This document shows, piece after piece, positions 15,788-23,675 of a DNA stretch of 26,094 nt (the stretch's first letter is position 1; the number at the start of each line of letters is the position of its first letter). Where the stretch lies: NCBI GenBank assembly GCA_031256615.1, contig JAIRQG010000031.1, forward strand, positions 1 through 26,094, given 5' to 3'. The position numbers and the translations under genes were made by a program. The notes under the pieces are model-generated. The model was not told the DNA's origin, did not search any database, and saw nothing but the letters and a program-made list of their open reading frames with translations. This DNA comes from Candidatus Methanoplasma sp. (GTDB lineage Archaea > Thermoplasmatota > Thermoplasmata > Methanomassiliicoccales > Methanomethylophilaceae).

Positions 15788-16817
15788 GGCCGTTCAGGAT
15801 CTCGACCACAATATCGGCGAACGGTCTTTTCTCACTGACCTGATATGTTTTAAGGCCGAGTCTTCTTCCGAACTCCAGATCCTTCTCGTGGTCGCCTATC
15901 ATGAAGGATGCGCCAGGGTTAATATTATGCTTTATGATGGCCGCGATCCCGAGGTCTGTCTCCGGCTTCCTGCATGTACAACAGTCATCCGGGTGGTGCG
16001 GGCAGTAGAAAATATCTTTGATGCTGCCGCCTGCGGCTTTTATGTCCTTGATCATCTTTGCGTGGACGGCCTCCAGCGCAGCTTCGTCAAATAAGCCTCT
16101 GGCTATTCCAGATTGATTCGTTATCACTATCACTATATAACCGGCCTCGTTAAGCCTGGCTATCGCCTTCGGCACTCCCGGAAGCATATGGAGCTTGTTG
16201 GGGTCGCCGCAATAGTGCACGTCCTTCACCAGAGTATCGTCCCTGTCAACCAGGACAGCCTTCTTGCCGAAGAGCTCCCTTTCCACGATCCCACATACCG
16301 TGTGGCATGCCGCCATGTATCCTTCCTGTATCCTGGGGGTCTCTTTCGACGGTATTATGACGGCAATGTCCGCCATCTCTTTGAGCACTCCTCCTTCCCC
16401 TGTGAATGAGACTGTGTCCGCCCCGATCCTTTTTGCGGCTTCTAGCGCCAATATCACATTCCTTGAATTGCCGGATGTGCTCAGCCCTACAACGACATCC
16501 CCTTTTTTGCACACAGACTCGATCTGCCTCTGGAACACCAGATCGTACGAGTAATCATTGCTGATCGCTGTGACGGGGGCGATGTTCGATAAGGATATGG
16601 CTGCCATGGCAGGCCTGTCGAACATGTATCTGCCTGAGAACTCCGCAGCGATATGCTGAGCATCCGCGGATGAACCTCCGTTGCCCATGAATATCGCCTT
16701 TCCTCCTTTGCTGATGGAACTGATGACCAGGTCCGCAACTCTCCTGATCTGCGAAGCATCGATATTGGATATTGCTTTTGCACTTCTTTCCAGTTCGGAT
16801 TTGATAAAATCACTCAT
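15780..16817 (-). CDS. gmhAB-like fusion: GmhA-GmhB fusion: sedoheptulose-7-phosphate isomerase and heptose bisphosphate phosphatase
   Basis: 345 residues in two domains. Residues 1-184 are a SIS-fold phosphoheptose isomerase: GNGGSSADAQHIAAEF (46-60) with E59 and a later H172 in AACHTVCG, matching the acid/base pair of GmhA; STSGNSRN (113-120) is the phosphate loop. Residues 185-345 are a HAD phosphatase like GmhB: DRDDT (191-195), ITNQSGIARG, the zinc knuckle C272-H274 with CTC at 280-282, RKP, and GDHEKD (308-313). The combined role is sedoheptulose-7-P to heptose-7-P, then heptose-1,7-bisphosphate to heptose-1-P. The usual DxDGT motif is DRDDT here. The fusion ties the first and third steps together. 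It overlaps the kinase gene by 8 bases, so expression is coupled. Confidence 0.9.
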   Translation of the reverse strand: MSDFIKSELERSAKAISNIDASQIRRVADLVISSISKGGKAIFMGNGGSSADAQHIAAEFSGRYMFDRPAMAAISLSNIAPVTAISNDYSYDLVFQRQIESVCKKGDVVVGLSTSGNSRNVILALEAAKRIGADTVSFTGEGGVLKEMADIAVIIPSKETPRIQEGYMAACHTVCGIVERELFGKKAVLVDRDDTLVKDVHYCGDPNKLHMLPGVPKAIARLNEAGYIVIVITNQSGIARGLFDEAALEAVHAKMIKDIKAAGGSIKDIFYCPHHPDDCCTCRKPETDLGIAAIIKHNINPGASFMIGDHEKDLEFGRRLGLKTYQVSEKRPFADIVVEILNGLS

Positions 16818-17826
16818 TTCTGTTTCTCCAAGAGACGACCCCTTTTGGATCGAATGCGAAATCCGTCACGATTGCGCCGTGATCGTGAAGCTTCTGTGCC
16901 ACTGCCGCCTTCTTGTCATACTTGCAGATGTAATACATGAACCCTCCGCCTCCGGCGCCTGATACTTTCCCGCCGATCGCCCCGTTACCGATGGCAATGT
17001 CGTACAGATTATTTATCGTTTCATTGGAAATCTTTTCGGAGAACTGTTTCTTGTATCCCCATGACTCGTGAAGGAGTTTGCCTGCTTCCTCTATGTCCCC
17101 CTTCGCCAGAGCCCTTCCGATCTCTGTTGCGAGCCTTTTTGATTCGTCCAATGCCTTCTCGTTCTCTCCTCTGTTGAACGACTCTATCTGCGAGGATATT
17201 ATGCCCGCCGATTCCCTGGACGCTCCGGTGTAGCAGAGAAGGGACCTGTATTGCAGTTCATTCATCACGTCCTCCTCAATATCGAGTTTTCTGATCCTCA
17301 CGCCTTTCGAATCTATTTCCATAATGTTGAATCCGCCGTATGCGGCTGCGTATTGGTCCTGCTTTCCGCCTTTCAGGCCTATATCCTCTCTCTCAAGGTA
17401 ATATGCCAACTTTGCGATCTCGCCGCGGTCCATCTCTGTGCCCAGCCAATTCGACACCGCCGATATCATGGCCACCATCATGGTGGATGAGCCGCCGAGC
17501 CCCGATCCCGCCGGCGCATCGGATTCTATCTGAATGTTGAAACCGTCTTTGACCTCGAAGTGGTTGGTGACCGCCTTGATCAGATCCATGTTGCCGTCCA
17601 GTTTCAGCGGTCCGCCGTCCAGCGGCGCTTCGTATATGCCGTAATATGATGAATTGACGCACAGCATGCGGTCATGTCTCGGAGTTATTGTGCAGTATGC
17701 ATACTTGTTTATCGTTGTGTTGAGGACACATCCTCCTTTTCGCGATGCGTACGGGTCCACATCCGTCCCGCCTCCCGCGATGCCTATCCTCAGCGGCGCC
17801 CTTGCTCTGACGTATTCTGTCATCAT
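16810..17826 (-). CDS. hddA: GHMP kinase, D-glycero-alpha-D-manno-heptose-7-phosphate kinase-like
   Basis: 338 residues, the length of HddA. GHMP features: APLRIGIAGGGTDVDPYA at the start (the FGGGTD variant typical of HddA), the ATP-binding APAGSGLGGSS at 104-114, GGKQDQYAAAYGG, and the third motif KVSGAGGGGF near 287-296. It would phosphorylate heptose-7-phosphate at C1. The start overlaps the preceding nucleotidyltransferase stop (ATGATG over TGA), and its end overlaps the GmhA-GmhB gene by 8 bases; such close packing supports a single pathway. The family also includes fucose and galactose-type kinases; the heptose reading rests on the fused GmhA/GmhB partner and the GGGTD signature. Confidence 0.86.
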   Translation of the reverse strand: MMTEYVRARAPLRIGIAGGGTDVDPYASRKGGCVLNTTINKYAYCTITPRHDRMLCVNSSYYGIYEAPLDGGPLKLDGNMDLIKAVTNHFEVKDGFNIQIESDAPAGSGLGGSSTMMVAMISAVSNWLGTEMDRGEIAKLAYYLEREDIGLKGGKQDQYAAAYGGFNIMEIDSKGVRIRKLDIEEDVMNELQYRSLLCYTGASRESAGIISSQIESFNRGENEKALDESKRLATEIGRALAKGDIEEAGKLLHESWGYKKQFSEKISNETINNLYDIAIGNGAIGGKVSGAGGGGFMYYICKYDKKAAVAQKLHDHGAIVTDFAFDPKGVVSWRNRNE

Positions 17827-18860
17827 CCCACCTTTTCATTCACTATCTTGCTTCCGGCCGCTATCGTCATGCCGTCTCCCACGACAGAGCTGATTATTTC
17901 CGCTCCCGGGCCGATCCTGCATCCCGCCCCTACTATGCTGTTCTCGATCTTCGCAGAATTTACTTTGCAGTCCTTCATTATCATGCTGTTCACAAGTCTG
18001 CTTTCCGTCACAACAGTGTTCTCCATCACAACGGCGGCGGATGCATCCGAACCGCTGATGCTTGCGCCTTTGCCCAAATAGAACGGTTTCCTTATCACTG
18101 AGGTTCCTATCTGGTTCCCTCCCCAGCTCATTTGGCCGTAAAGTTTGGACGCCATATCCAAATTAGCGCCCAGAAGGTCTTCGGGACGGCCTACGTCCCT
18201 CCACATCCCTCTCAGTATGAATCCCTGAACCCTTTTTTTCTCCCTGCCCATCAGAATGGGCAGCAGTTCTTTTGAAAAATCAAAAGGGACTTTCTCCGGA
18301 ATATATGACAGAACAGACTTGTTGACAATATACACACCCGCATTCGCAAGATTGGAGAACACCTCTTCTTCCTTCGGTTTCTCTTTGAACTCCGTTATCC
18401 TGCCGTCCCCGTCAAGTCTGGCGATCCCGAATTCGCAGGGCTTTTCCACATTTGTCAGCGCAAGCGTCACTTCCGCTTTGTGCATGAAATGCGTGTTTAT
18501 CTGCTCCTCCAAAGAGATATCTGCAAAGACATCTCCGTTCGCCGCGATGAACACGTCGTCCAGCCTGTCCTCGACCTTCTTCACTGCTCCGCCCGTTCCG
18601 AGCGGTTTGTCCTCATATGAATAATCAATGGTTATTCCCAGATCGGAGCCGTTGCCGATGGCTTCGGAGAATTGCGACGATTTGTATCCGCATGCGAGGA
18701 TTATCTCCCCTATCCCTGATCTGGCCAGCGATTCGATGAGATATCTCAGGCACGGTTTGTCCAATATGGGGAGAATGGGTTTCGGACGGTATTTCGTAAG
18801 GGGCAACAATCTGGTCCCCATGCCCCCTACCATAACAACTGCCTGTCTGACCTTTGTCAT
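17823..18860 (-). CDS. Sugar-1-phosphate nucleotidyltransferase with C-terminal beta-helix (HddC-like role)
   Basis: 345 residues. The N-terminal nucleotidyltransferase domain has GGMGTRLLPLTKYRPKPILPI (12-32), ANGDVFADIS with the metal Asp, EFGIARLDGDGRITEFKEKP, and ANAGVYIV; a WRDVGRPEDLLGAN stretch follows. From about residue 250, hexapeptide-like repeats (IGTSVIRKPFYLGKGASI, MENTVVTESRLVNS, IENSIVGAGCRIG) form a left-handed beta-helix. This architecture is shared with mannose-1-P guanylyltransferases and glucose-1-P thymidylyltransferase-like enzymes. As first gene of the tight heptose set it should convert heptose-1-P plus NTP to NDP-heptose, GTP being the expected nucleotide. Bacterial HddC is shorter and lacks the helix, so the assignment is by context. 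The ATG at 18860 has agggataag upstream. Confidence 0.83.
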   Translation of the reverse strand: MTKVRQAVVMVGGMGTRLLPLTKYRPKPILPILDKPCLRYLIESLARSGIGEIILACGYKSSQFSEAIGNGSDLGITIDYSYEDKPLGTGGAVKKVEDRLDDVFIAANGDVFADISLEEQINTHFMHKAEVTLALTNVEKPCEFGIARLDGDGRITEFKEKPKEEEVFSNLANAGVYIVNKSVLSYIPEKVPFDFSKELLPILMGREKKRVQGFILRGMWRDVGRPEDLLGANLDMASKLYGQMSWGGNQIGTSVIRKPFYLGKGASISGSDASAAVVMENTVVTESRLVNSMIMKDCKVNSAKIENSIVGAGCRIGPGAEIISSVVGDGMTIAAGSKIVNEKVG

Positions 18861-18902
18861 CTTATCCCTATCCCTGTATCTATTATCAGCTATTAGAAAA
18901 GC

Positions 18903-19772
18903 TTACTGTATCAGCTTTGCCACATTGGACCCCACTTTTGCACCGATCTCGGCTGCGACCGGGGCGCATTTGGCCTTCAGGAGATATGCGATCGGCACTC
19001 CGAGATCCTCTTCGCCCAGGGACTCCAGGTTCGCCATCCCTTTCGCTATGATGAGACTTGCTGCCCCGATCTCCTCCCGCAATTCTTTTCCGATCTTCCT
19101 CATATCCACTCCGATGGCGAAGGCTCCGGTTGTGAGGACAAGGTCCAGCTGTTCATTCAGCCCTATCCTTGCCGCATCCTCCAAAGTGGCATCATTTAGT
19201 ATCGGCTCCCCTCTTACTACCCCCACCACTCTGTTGCCCATGCTCCGGATCTGCTGTATCAAGGGTATATCGAACACCGTCTCCCCGCAGTTGTCGAAAA
19301 TGTAGACGACGGATCCTCCCTGCCTCAGCAGTTCCGACATCCTTTCCGTATCGTCCACCGTCAGGTCCATTTTCAACAATGACTCGAATATCCCGTCGAA
19401 CTCCTCGGGGCTGTCTATGGCAATGCCGGCGCCGAAATCCATGATATTGCCAAGTATGGCTATCTTCACCGCCGCTCTGAATCTGTTATCGGAGCTGTCG
19501 ATGAATTCCTTTACTCTCGCGGCATAACGGGATGCCGTCTCGTCGGCCCGCAGTTTTAGATCGTGATACGGATCGTTTACTCCCAGAGCATCATAGGAGC
19601 TTCTGTGGACCTTGGTCGCCATCCTTGCCGAGTTCGGCTCTTCCAGGATCACTTCGGAGCATTTTTTCAATGCGGCGATCATTGATTCGGACTCCCTTCC
19701 GTTATCCGGGAGCCTGGACTGAAATAACACCCTCTCCATCAGACATGGGATACATTCGGGGGCATGTCTCAT
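18903..19772 (-). CDS. DUF89 (ARMT1-like) metal-dependent phosphatase
   Basis: 289 residues from ATG 19772, chosen because archaeal members begin close to the paired cysteines (here C7 and C10 in PECIPCLMERV) and because ggtga sits a few bases upstream; the frame extends further up with non-conserved residues. Conserved DUF89 features are IFDNCGETVFDIPLI, the metal-binding Asp/Asn/Glu cluster, and KGMANLESL near the C-terminus. Members are Mn/Ni/Co-dependent phosphatases proposed to remove damaged or excess sugar phosphates, such as fructose-1-phosphate. It is transcribed 42 bases ahead of the heptose operon, so it may clear side products of heptose phosphate metabolism or simply be a general house-cleaning enzyme. 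The link to the operon is inference. Confidence 0.85.
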   Translation of the reverse strand: MRHAPECIPCLMERVLFQSRLPDNGRESESMIAALKKCSEVILEEPNSARMATKVHRSSYDALGVNDPYHDLKLRADETASRYAARVKEFIDSSDNRFRAAVKIAILGNIMDFGAGIAIDSPEEFDGIFESLLKMDLTVDDTERMSELLRQGGSVVYIFDNCGETVFDIPLIQQIRSMGNRVVGVVRGEPILNDATLEDAARIGLNEQLDLVLTTGAFAIGVDMRKIGKELREEIGAASLIIAKGMANLESLGEEDLGVPIAYLLKAKCAPVAAEIGAKVGSNVAKLIQ

Positions 19773-19906
19773 GCTGTCACCAAGTACGATGCAGAACATA
19801 ACTGTTTGGTCTGTCCGCACCGCCGTCTGTTGTCAAGGTCGTGTCTGCGCTTCATATCTGGATAAAAATCAACACTTGCCGGACATTCTTTTCATTTAAC
19901 ATTTCT

Positions 19907-19914
19907 TTTATATA
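19907..19914 (+). promoter_or_regulatory. TATA box for the zinc-ribbon/EF-1 beta pair
   Basis: tttatata is centred 26 bases before the ATG at 19937, exactly the archaeal initiation distance, so the transcript is predicted to begin at the start codon without a leader. Confidence 0.6.
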
Positions 19915-19936
19915 TGGGGAACACATCGCCGAAAGT

Positions 19937-20104
19937 ATGGTAAAAGACAAAATGTGTTCCTCTTGCGGAAAGAGGCTTATCGGTCATGGGAACACTACTT
20001 TCAAATGCCCCAAATGCGGGAATTCCGAGATCGGAAGGTGCGACCAGTGCCGCGACCAGAGCGTATCATATGAATGCAAGAAGTGCGGTTTTATTGGACC
20101 CTGA
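19937..20104 (+). CDS. Small zinc-ribbon protein, archaeal COG2888 type
   Basis: 55 residues with four CxxC pairs (C7/C10, C24/C27, C35/C38, C47/C50), enough for two zinc ribbons. The pattern and order match the small archaeal zinc-ribbon proteins annotated as involved in translation or RNA binding. The start at 19937 rather than the upstream ATG is supported by the TATA box 26 bases before it and by the compact family size; the upstream extension is hydrophobic and unlikely. It is followed 8 bases later by EF-1 beta, the usual neighbour in many archaea. The precise molecular role is not established. Confidence 0.88.
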   Translation: MVKDKMCSSCGKRLIGHGNTTFKCPKCGNSEIGRCDQCRDQSVSYECKKCGFIGP

Positions 20105-20112
20105 GTGATAAC

Positions 20113-20382
20113 ATGGGACAGATTGTAGCCGCATACGACCTGATGCCGGAAAGCACGGATGTCAACCTCGAAAAAGTTGTCAGCACCATCGCGGGCGTGG
20201 TCCCAAAAGGCGTTAAAGTGATTGAGCACAGCATCCTGCCTATCGCGTTCGGCCTCAAAAAGGTCAACGTTGGATTTTTGATAGATGATTCCATCGAATC
20301 CGTCGGCGGAGATCTTGAGACTGCCCTTGCCTCTATTCCCGGAATAGAGAACATAGAGTGCGTGTCCAGCACGGTCATCTGA
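20113..20382 (+). CDS. ef1B: Elongation factor 1-beta
   Basis: 89 residues, the normal length for archaeal EF-1 beta. The whole chain is the guanine-exchange fold: IVAAYDLMPESTDVNLEKVV, VPKGVKVIEHSILPIAFGLKKVNVGFLIDD and IPGIENIECVSSTVI. It promotes GDP/GTP exchange on EF-1 alpha in the cytoplasm. ATG at 20113 is chosen because homologues begin with MGQ/MG followed by this first strand. It is probably co-transcribed with the zinc-ribbon gene. T-rich ctcctttctttttc follows the stop and may end transcription. Confidence 0.94.
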   Translation: MGQIVAAYDLMPESTDVNLEKVVSTIAGVVPKGVKVIEHSILPIAFGLKKVNVGFLIDDSIESVGGDLETALASIPGIENIECVSSTVI

Positions 20383-20450
20383 AACAAAACTCCTTTCTTT
20401 TTCGGGCTGCATCGTATCAGCCCTTTCATCTGAATTTTATAAATCTGTGA

Positions 20451-20476
20451 ACCGGTGGGCGTTCCGCCGCACCGGT
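20451..20476. other. GC-rich hairpin in the EF-1 beta/malic enzyme gap
   Basis: accggtg (20451-20457) and caccggt (20470-20476) form a 7-bp stem with a further inner ggcg/cgcc pairing. A TATA-like ttttataaa at 20435-20443 lies just before it on the plus strand. It may be a small RNA or part of a termination region; only the structure is seen. Confidence 0.35.
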
Positions 20477-20477
20477 G

Positions 20478-20502
20478 AAAAATTAAAACGGGGAGGTTCC
20501 CC
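20478..20502 (-). terminator. Intrinsic-like terminator of the malic enzyme gene
   Basis: On the minus strand, 11 bases after the malic enzyme stop, gggga-acc-tcccc forms a short stem (20490-20502) directly followed by gttttaattttt. Stem plus T-tract right behind the gene fits a terminator. Confidence 0.55.
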
Positions 20503-20512
20503 TTCTTCTGTT

Positions 20513-21871
20513 TCAGCGGAGAGCTATTTCCGGGTCCGGAATGAACCCGTCCTTCATCATCTTGTCCGTGACGGCTCTGGACCTTCTTATTATGGTGTCC
20601 GCCCTCTCGAACAGTTCCTGACGGCTGAGCTTCAGGCGTGCGACGCCCTGTTCCTGCGCTTTGAGGGCGACCGCGACCGCCTCCCTTGGGAACGGCTCTA
20701 TCTCGCTCATCTTTGGAAGGATGTACTCTTCGTGTATCCCTTTCTCTTCGGCGCATTTTGCAAGCTCTTCCGCTGCGGCGATGCACATCTCATCGGTAAT
20801 GGTCGTCGCTCTTACGTCAAGCACACCGCGGAATATCGCGGGGAATCCCATCGAGTTGTTGACCTGGTTCGGGAAGTCGGAACGTCCGGTCGCAAAGATC
20901 TTTACGCCGTTCTCTTTGGCTTCCCAGGGCCACATCTCGGGGATCGGGTTAGCGGTCGCAAAGACCACGGGGTCGTCGGCCATTTTCCTGCAGTATTCTG
21001 CCGGGATCGTTCCGGGGCCGGGTTTGGATGCAGCAATGAGTATGTCTGCGCCTTCCATCGCCTCTTTCATGCCCCCTTCCTTTCCTGCGCCGTTCGTCTT
21101 CTGACAGATCTCCCACTTCTGCCTGAAATCTCCTTTTACGTCCTCTCTGCTGAGATTCAGTATTCCTTTGGAGTCGCACATGCAGAGCTTCTTCGGGTCG
21201 AACCCTGTTGCAAGAAGGAGCCTCGCTATCGCGATGCAGGCTGCTCCCGCACCGACAACGGTCAGGTTCGCATCCGAGAATTTCTTACCCACAAGTTTCA
21301 TGGCGTTAATGGCCGCTGCCACGGTAACGCAGGCTGTTCCCTGCTGGTCATCGTGCCAGACGGGGATCTTGCAGTCTCTTCTGAGCTCATCGAGTATATC
21401 AAAACATTTCGGGTTCGAGATGTCCTCAAGGTTAATGCCGCCGAAGGACGGCGCGATGAGTCTGACCGTCTCGATTATCTTCTCCGGATCTTTGGTGTCA
21501 AGACATATCGGGACGCTGTCCACACCGCCGAGATATTTGAAAAGCATTGATTTTCCTTCCATGACGGGCATGGCGGCTTCCGGGCCTATGTCCCCGAGCC
21601 CCAACACACGCGTGCCGTCGGATACCACCGCTACTGTGTTCCATTTGCATGTGTGTTCGTATGCCATCTCTGGATTTTTTGCGATGTCCTTGCAAGGTTC
21701 AGCAACGCCTGGTGAATACCATATCGCAAAATCGTCAAAGGATCTTACACAGGCCTTAGGCGTTATCTCGATCTTGCCTCCATAATATTTGTGCAGCTTC
21801 ATCGCATCCTGTCCGGGCTTCTTTGCCCTTTCCAGACGCTCTTCAATCGTTATTTCTCTGTCATTATTCAT
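20513..21871 (-). CDS. Malic enzyme (NAD(P)-dependent, short MaeB-like form)
   Basis: 452 residues, malic domain plus NAD(P)-binding domain, without the phosphotransacetylase-like extension of bacterial MaeB. Active-site pieces: Y52 in WYSPGVAEPC, K107 in MEGKSMLFKYLGGVDSVPI, E149-D150 in INLEDIS, D174/D175 in WHDDQQGTA, then the dinucleotide loop VVGAGAA (205-211), and NPIPEMWP near the end. It decarboxylates malate to pyruvate with reduction of NAD(P), or acts as an oxaloacetate/malate-linked anaplerotic enzyme. ATG at 21871 has gggga about 10 bases upstream. It is a single gene transcribed divergently from the radical SAM gene. Confidence 0.93.
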   Translation of the reverse strand: MNNDREITIEERLERAKKPGQDAMKLHKYYGGKIEITPKACVRSFDDFAIWYSPGVAEPCKDIAKNPEMAYEHTCKWNTVAVVSDGTRVLGLGDIGPEAAMPVMEGKSMLFKYLGGVDSVPICLDTKDPEKIIETVRLIAPSFGGINLEDISNPKCFDILDELRRDCKIPVWHDDQQGTACVTVAAAINAMKLVGKKFSDANLTVVGAGAACIAIARLLLATGFDPKKLCMCDSKGILNLSREDVKGDFRQKWEICQKTNGAGKEGGMKEAMEGADILIAASKPGPGTIPAEYCRKMADDPVVFATANPIPEMWPWEAKENGVKIFATGRSDFPNQVNNSMGFPAIFRGVLDVRATTITDEMCIAAAEELAKCAEEKGIHEEYILPKMSEIEPFPREAVAVALKAQEQGVARLKLSRQELFERADTIIRRSRAVTDKMMKDGFIPDPEIALR

Positions 21872-21943
21872 GTGTTTTTCTCCCCAATTTTACGAATATC
21901 GTAATTTACTTTCGAATTGCAAACACCCTAATTATGCTATCCG

Positions 21944-21952
21944 TATTTATAT
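21944..21952 (+). promoter_or_regulatory. TATA box for the radical SAM gene
   Basis: tatttatat is centred about 31 bases before the ATG at 21979, predicting a leader of about 5 bases. This supports 21979 over the longer upstream start at 21823, which would lie before the promoter. Confidence 0.55.
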
Positions 21953-21978
21953 CTAATTTACGCTCATTGATACCCTGT

Positions 21979-23592
21979 ATGAAGAAAGATGTCAGAGTGG
22001 CCCTGATCGATGGTTACATTGACGACCCTGCCGCATTGGGCGTTCCGCCTTACATATCGCCTATGATAAGGTCGATTGCCGGAGCATCCATCGATGCCGG
22101 GGCGGCCGTCGAATACATCTCCGCTGACATGATAAGAAAAGGCAGGAAGGTCCCGGAAGCCGATGTCAGCGTGGTCCTTTCCGGGAACACTGTGCCGGGA
22201 AAGTATCTGCGGTCCATGCCGATGTCCATGAAAGAACTGGAATCGCTGGTCCCGAAACTCAAAGGATGGAAACTCATAGGCGGGTCCGCCGCATCCTCTC
22301 CTGTCGCAGAAAAATTCAATTTTGCTATCAAAAAAGACATCGCTGCATCCCTCTACGACGGCATGACGGGAAAGGAGGTAGACGAACGCTACCGCACGCT
22401 CGATGAATGGAACAGGTGGATGATGCTCGGAGCAGAGATAGTGACCCAGCATCAGGATTTTCCTCATCCTCTGATCGCCGAGATGGAAACGTACAGAGGA
22501 TGCCACAGATATAAGAGCGGAGGGTGCTCCTACTGCATAGAACCTTTGAAGGGGAAACCGCTTATGCGTTCCCCCGGCGATATTATCGCCGAAGCCGAGA
22601 AACTTGTCTCCCTCGGCATAAAGAACATAAGGATTGGCGGACAGACATGCATCATTTCCTACGGATCGACGGAAGATTCCGATGTCCCGACCCCGAACCC
22701 CGATGCCGTGAAGGAACTGTTCACCGGTCTGAGAGGCCTCGGTCTGAATGTTCTCCACGTTGACAATGCGAACCCAGCGGTCATATCATCGCACCCCGAA
22801 GAATCCCGGGAGATCATCGGGACCCTTACGGAATGCTGCACCTCCGGGAACGTTCTGGCGCTCGGACTGGAATCCGCAGACCCCGTTGTTTTCAGAGAGA
22901 ACAACCTCAACTGCACCTCGGAACAGCTTATGGATGCGGTAAGGATCATCAATGAGATCGGCGGGGAGCGCGGACCCTCCGGTCTGCCGAAACTGCTGCC
23001 GGGAATAAACATAATCTGCGGCCTTGACGGAGAGACAAAAAGCACATACCGGCTCGACAGGGAACTCTTAAACATGATCTTGGAAGAAGGACTGATGATA
23101 AGACGGATTAACATACGCCAGGTCATGCCGCTCAGGAAGGACTTCGATACAAAGATCGATAAAGGGGACTTTAAAAAGTTCAAGGATGAGATCAGAGAAG
23201 AGATCGATCGGGAGATGCTTAAGCGGGTCGTTCCCCAAGGAACTATCCTTAAAGATGTGTACATGGAGATCCACGACGGGAACACCACCTTCGGAAGACA
23301 GACCGGCACGTATCCTCTCCTTGTCGGCATCCCATATAAAGCGGAGATCGGTTCCTCGCACGACGTAACGATCACAGACTGGGGATTCAGATCGATAACG
23401 GGAATAACCACTCCGTTCAACATCAATACGATGCCCATGTCCGCAATAGAGGAACTTCCCGGCATAGGCAAAAGGAGGGCTGCGAAGATCGTCTTGAAAA
23501 GGCCCTACCGTTCAATGGACGAACTGAAAGAAGCGATCGACGACCCGGCTGTTTTTGAGGACCTTCAGAGAATGATATCGATATCTCTGTAA
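21979..23592 (+). CDS. Radical SAM protein with C-terminal helix-hairpin-helix (COG1031 type)
   Basis: 537 residues. It opens with ALIDGYIDDPAALGVPPYISP, typical of COG1031. The Fe-S cysteines are C175, C183 and C186 (RGCHRYKSGGCSYC), a CX7CX2C spacing rather than CX3CX2C. The radical SAM barrel continues through IRIGGQTCI and ALGLESADP. A TRAM/PUA-like strand region (about 415-470) precedes a helix-hairpin-helix (MSAIEELPGIGKRRAAKIV, about 485-525), which suggests nucleic-acid binding. The ATG at 21979 is chosen from the promoter position and family start. The reaction is unknown; RNA modification is a reasonable guess. PriL follows 83 bases later on the same strand. Confidence 0.88.
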   Translation: MKKDVRVALIDGYIDDPAALGVPPYISPMIRSIAGASIDAGAAVEYISADMIRKGRKVPEADVSVVLSGNTVPGKYLRSMPMSMKELESLVPKLKGWKLIGGSAASSPVAEKFNFAIKKDIAASLYDGMTGKEVDERYRTLDEWNRWMMLGAEIVTQHQDFPHPLIAEMETYRGCHRYKSGGCSYCIEPLKGKPLMRSPGDIIAEAEKLVSLGIKNIRIGGQTCIISYGSTEDSDVPTPNPDAVKELFTGLRGLGLNVLHVDNANPAVISSHPEESREIIGTLTECCTSGNVLALGLESADPVVFRENNLNCTSEQLMDAVRIINEIGGERGPSGLPKLLPGINIICGLDGETKSTYRLDRELLNMILEEGLMIRRINIRQVMPLRKDFDTKIDKGDFKKFKDEIREEIDREMLKRVVPQGTILKDVYMEIHDGNTTFGRQTGTYPLLVGIPYKAEIGSSHDVTITDWGFRSITGITTPFNINTMPMSAIEELPGIGKRRAAKIVLKRPYRSMDELKEAIDDPAVFEDLQRMISISL

Positions 23593-23675
23593 GGCGGTTC
23601 GACCCACACCAGAATAACTGCGGTTACAGTTACATAACCGAAACCTAAATTACCATTCATCACATAGGAAGGCGC

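Noticed and set aside
15780..18860. ADP-heptose (HldE-type) pathway
   Set aside because: The kinase is GHMP-type with the GGGTD signature and no PfkB-plus-cytidylyltransferase HldE or HldD epimerase is present, so the GDP-type route fits better.
20447..21550. Long plus-strand open frame (367 codons)
   Set aside because: Antisense to the malic enzyme gene, whose motifs are complete; composition is typical of a shadow frame.
21823..21978. Longer N-terminus of the radical SAM protein
   Set aside because: It would start inside the malic enzyme gene and before the TATA box; the family start matches ATG 21979.
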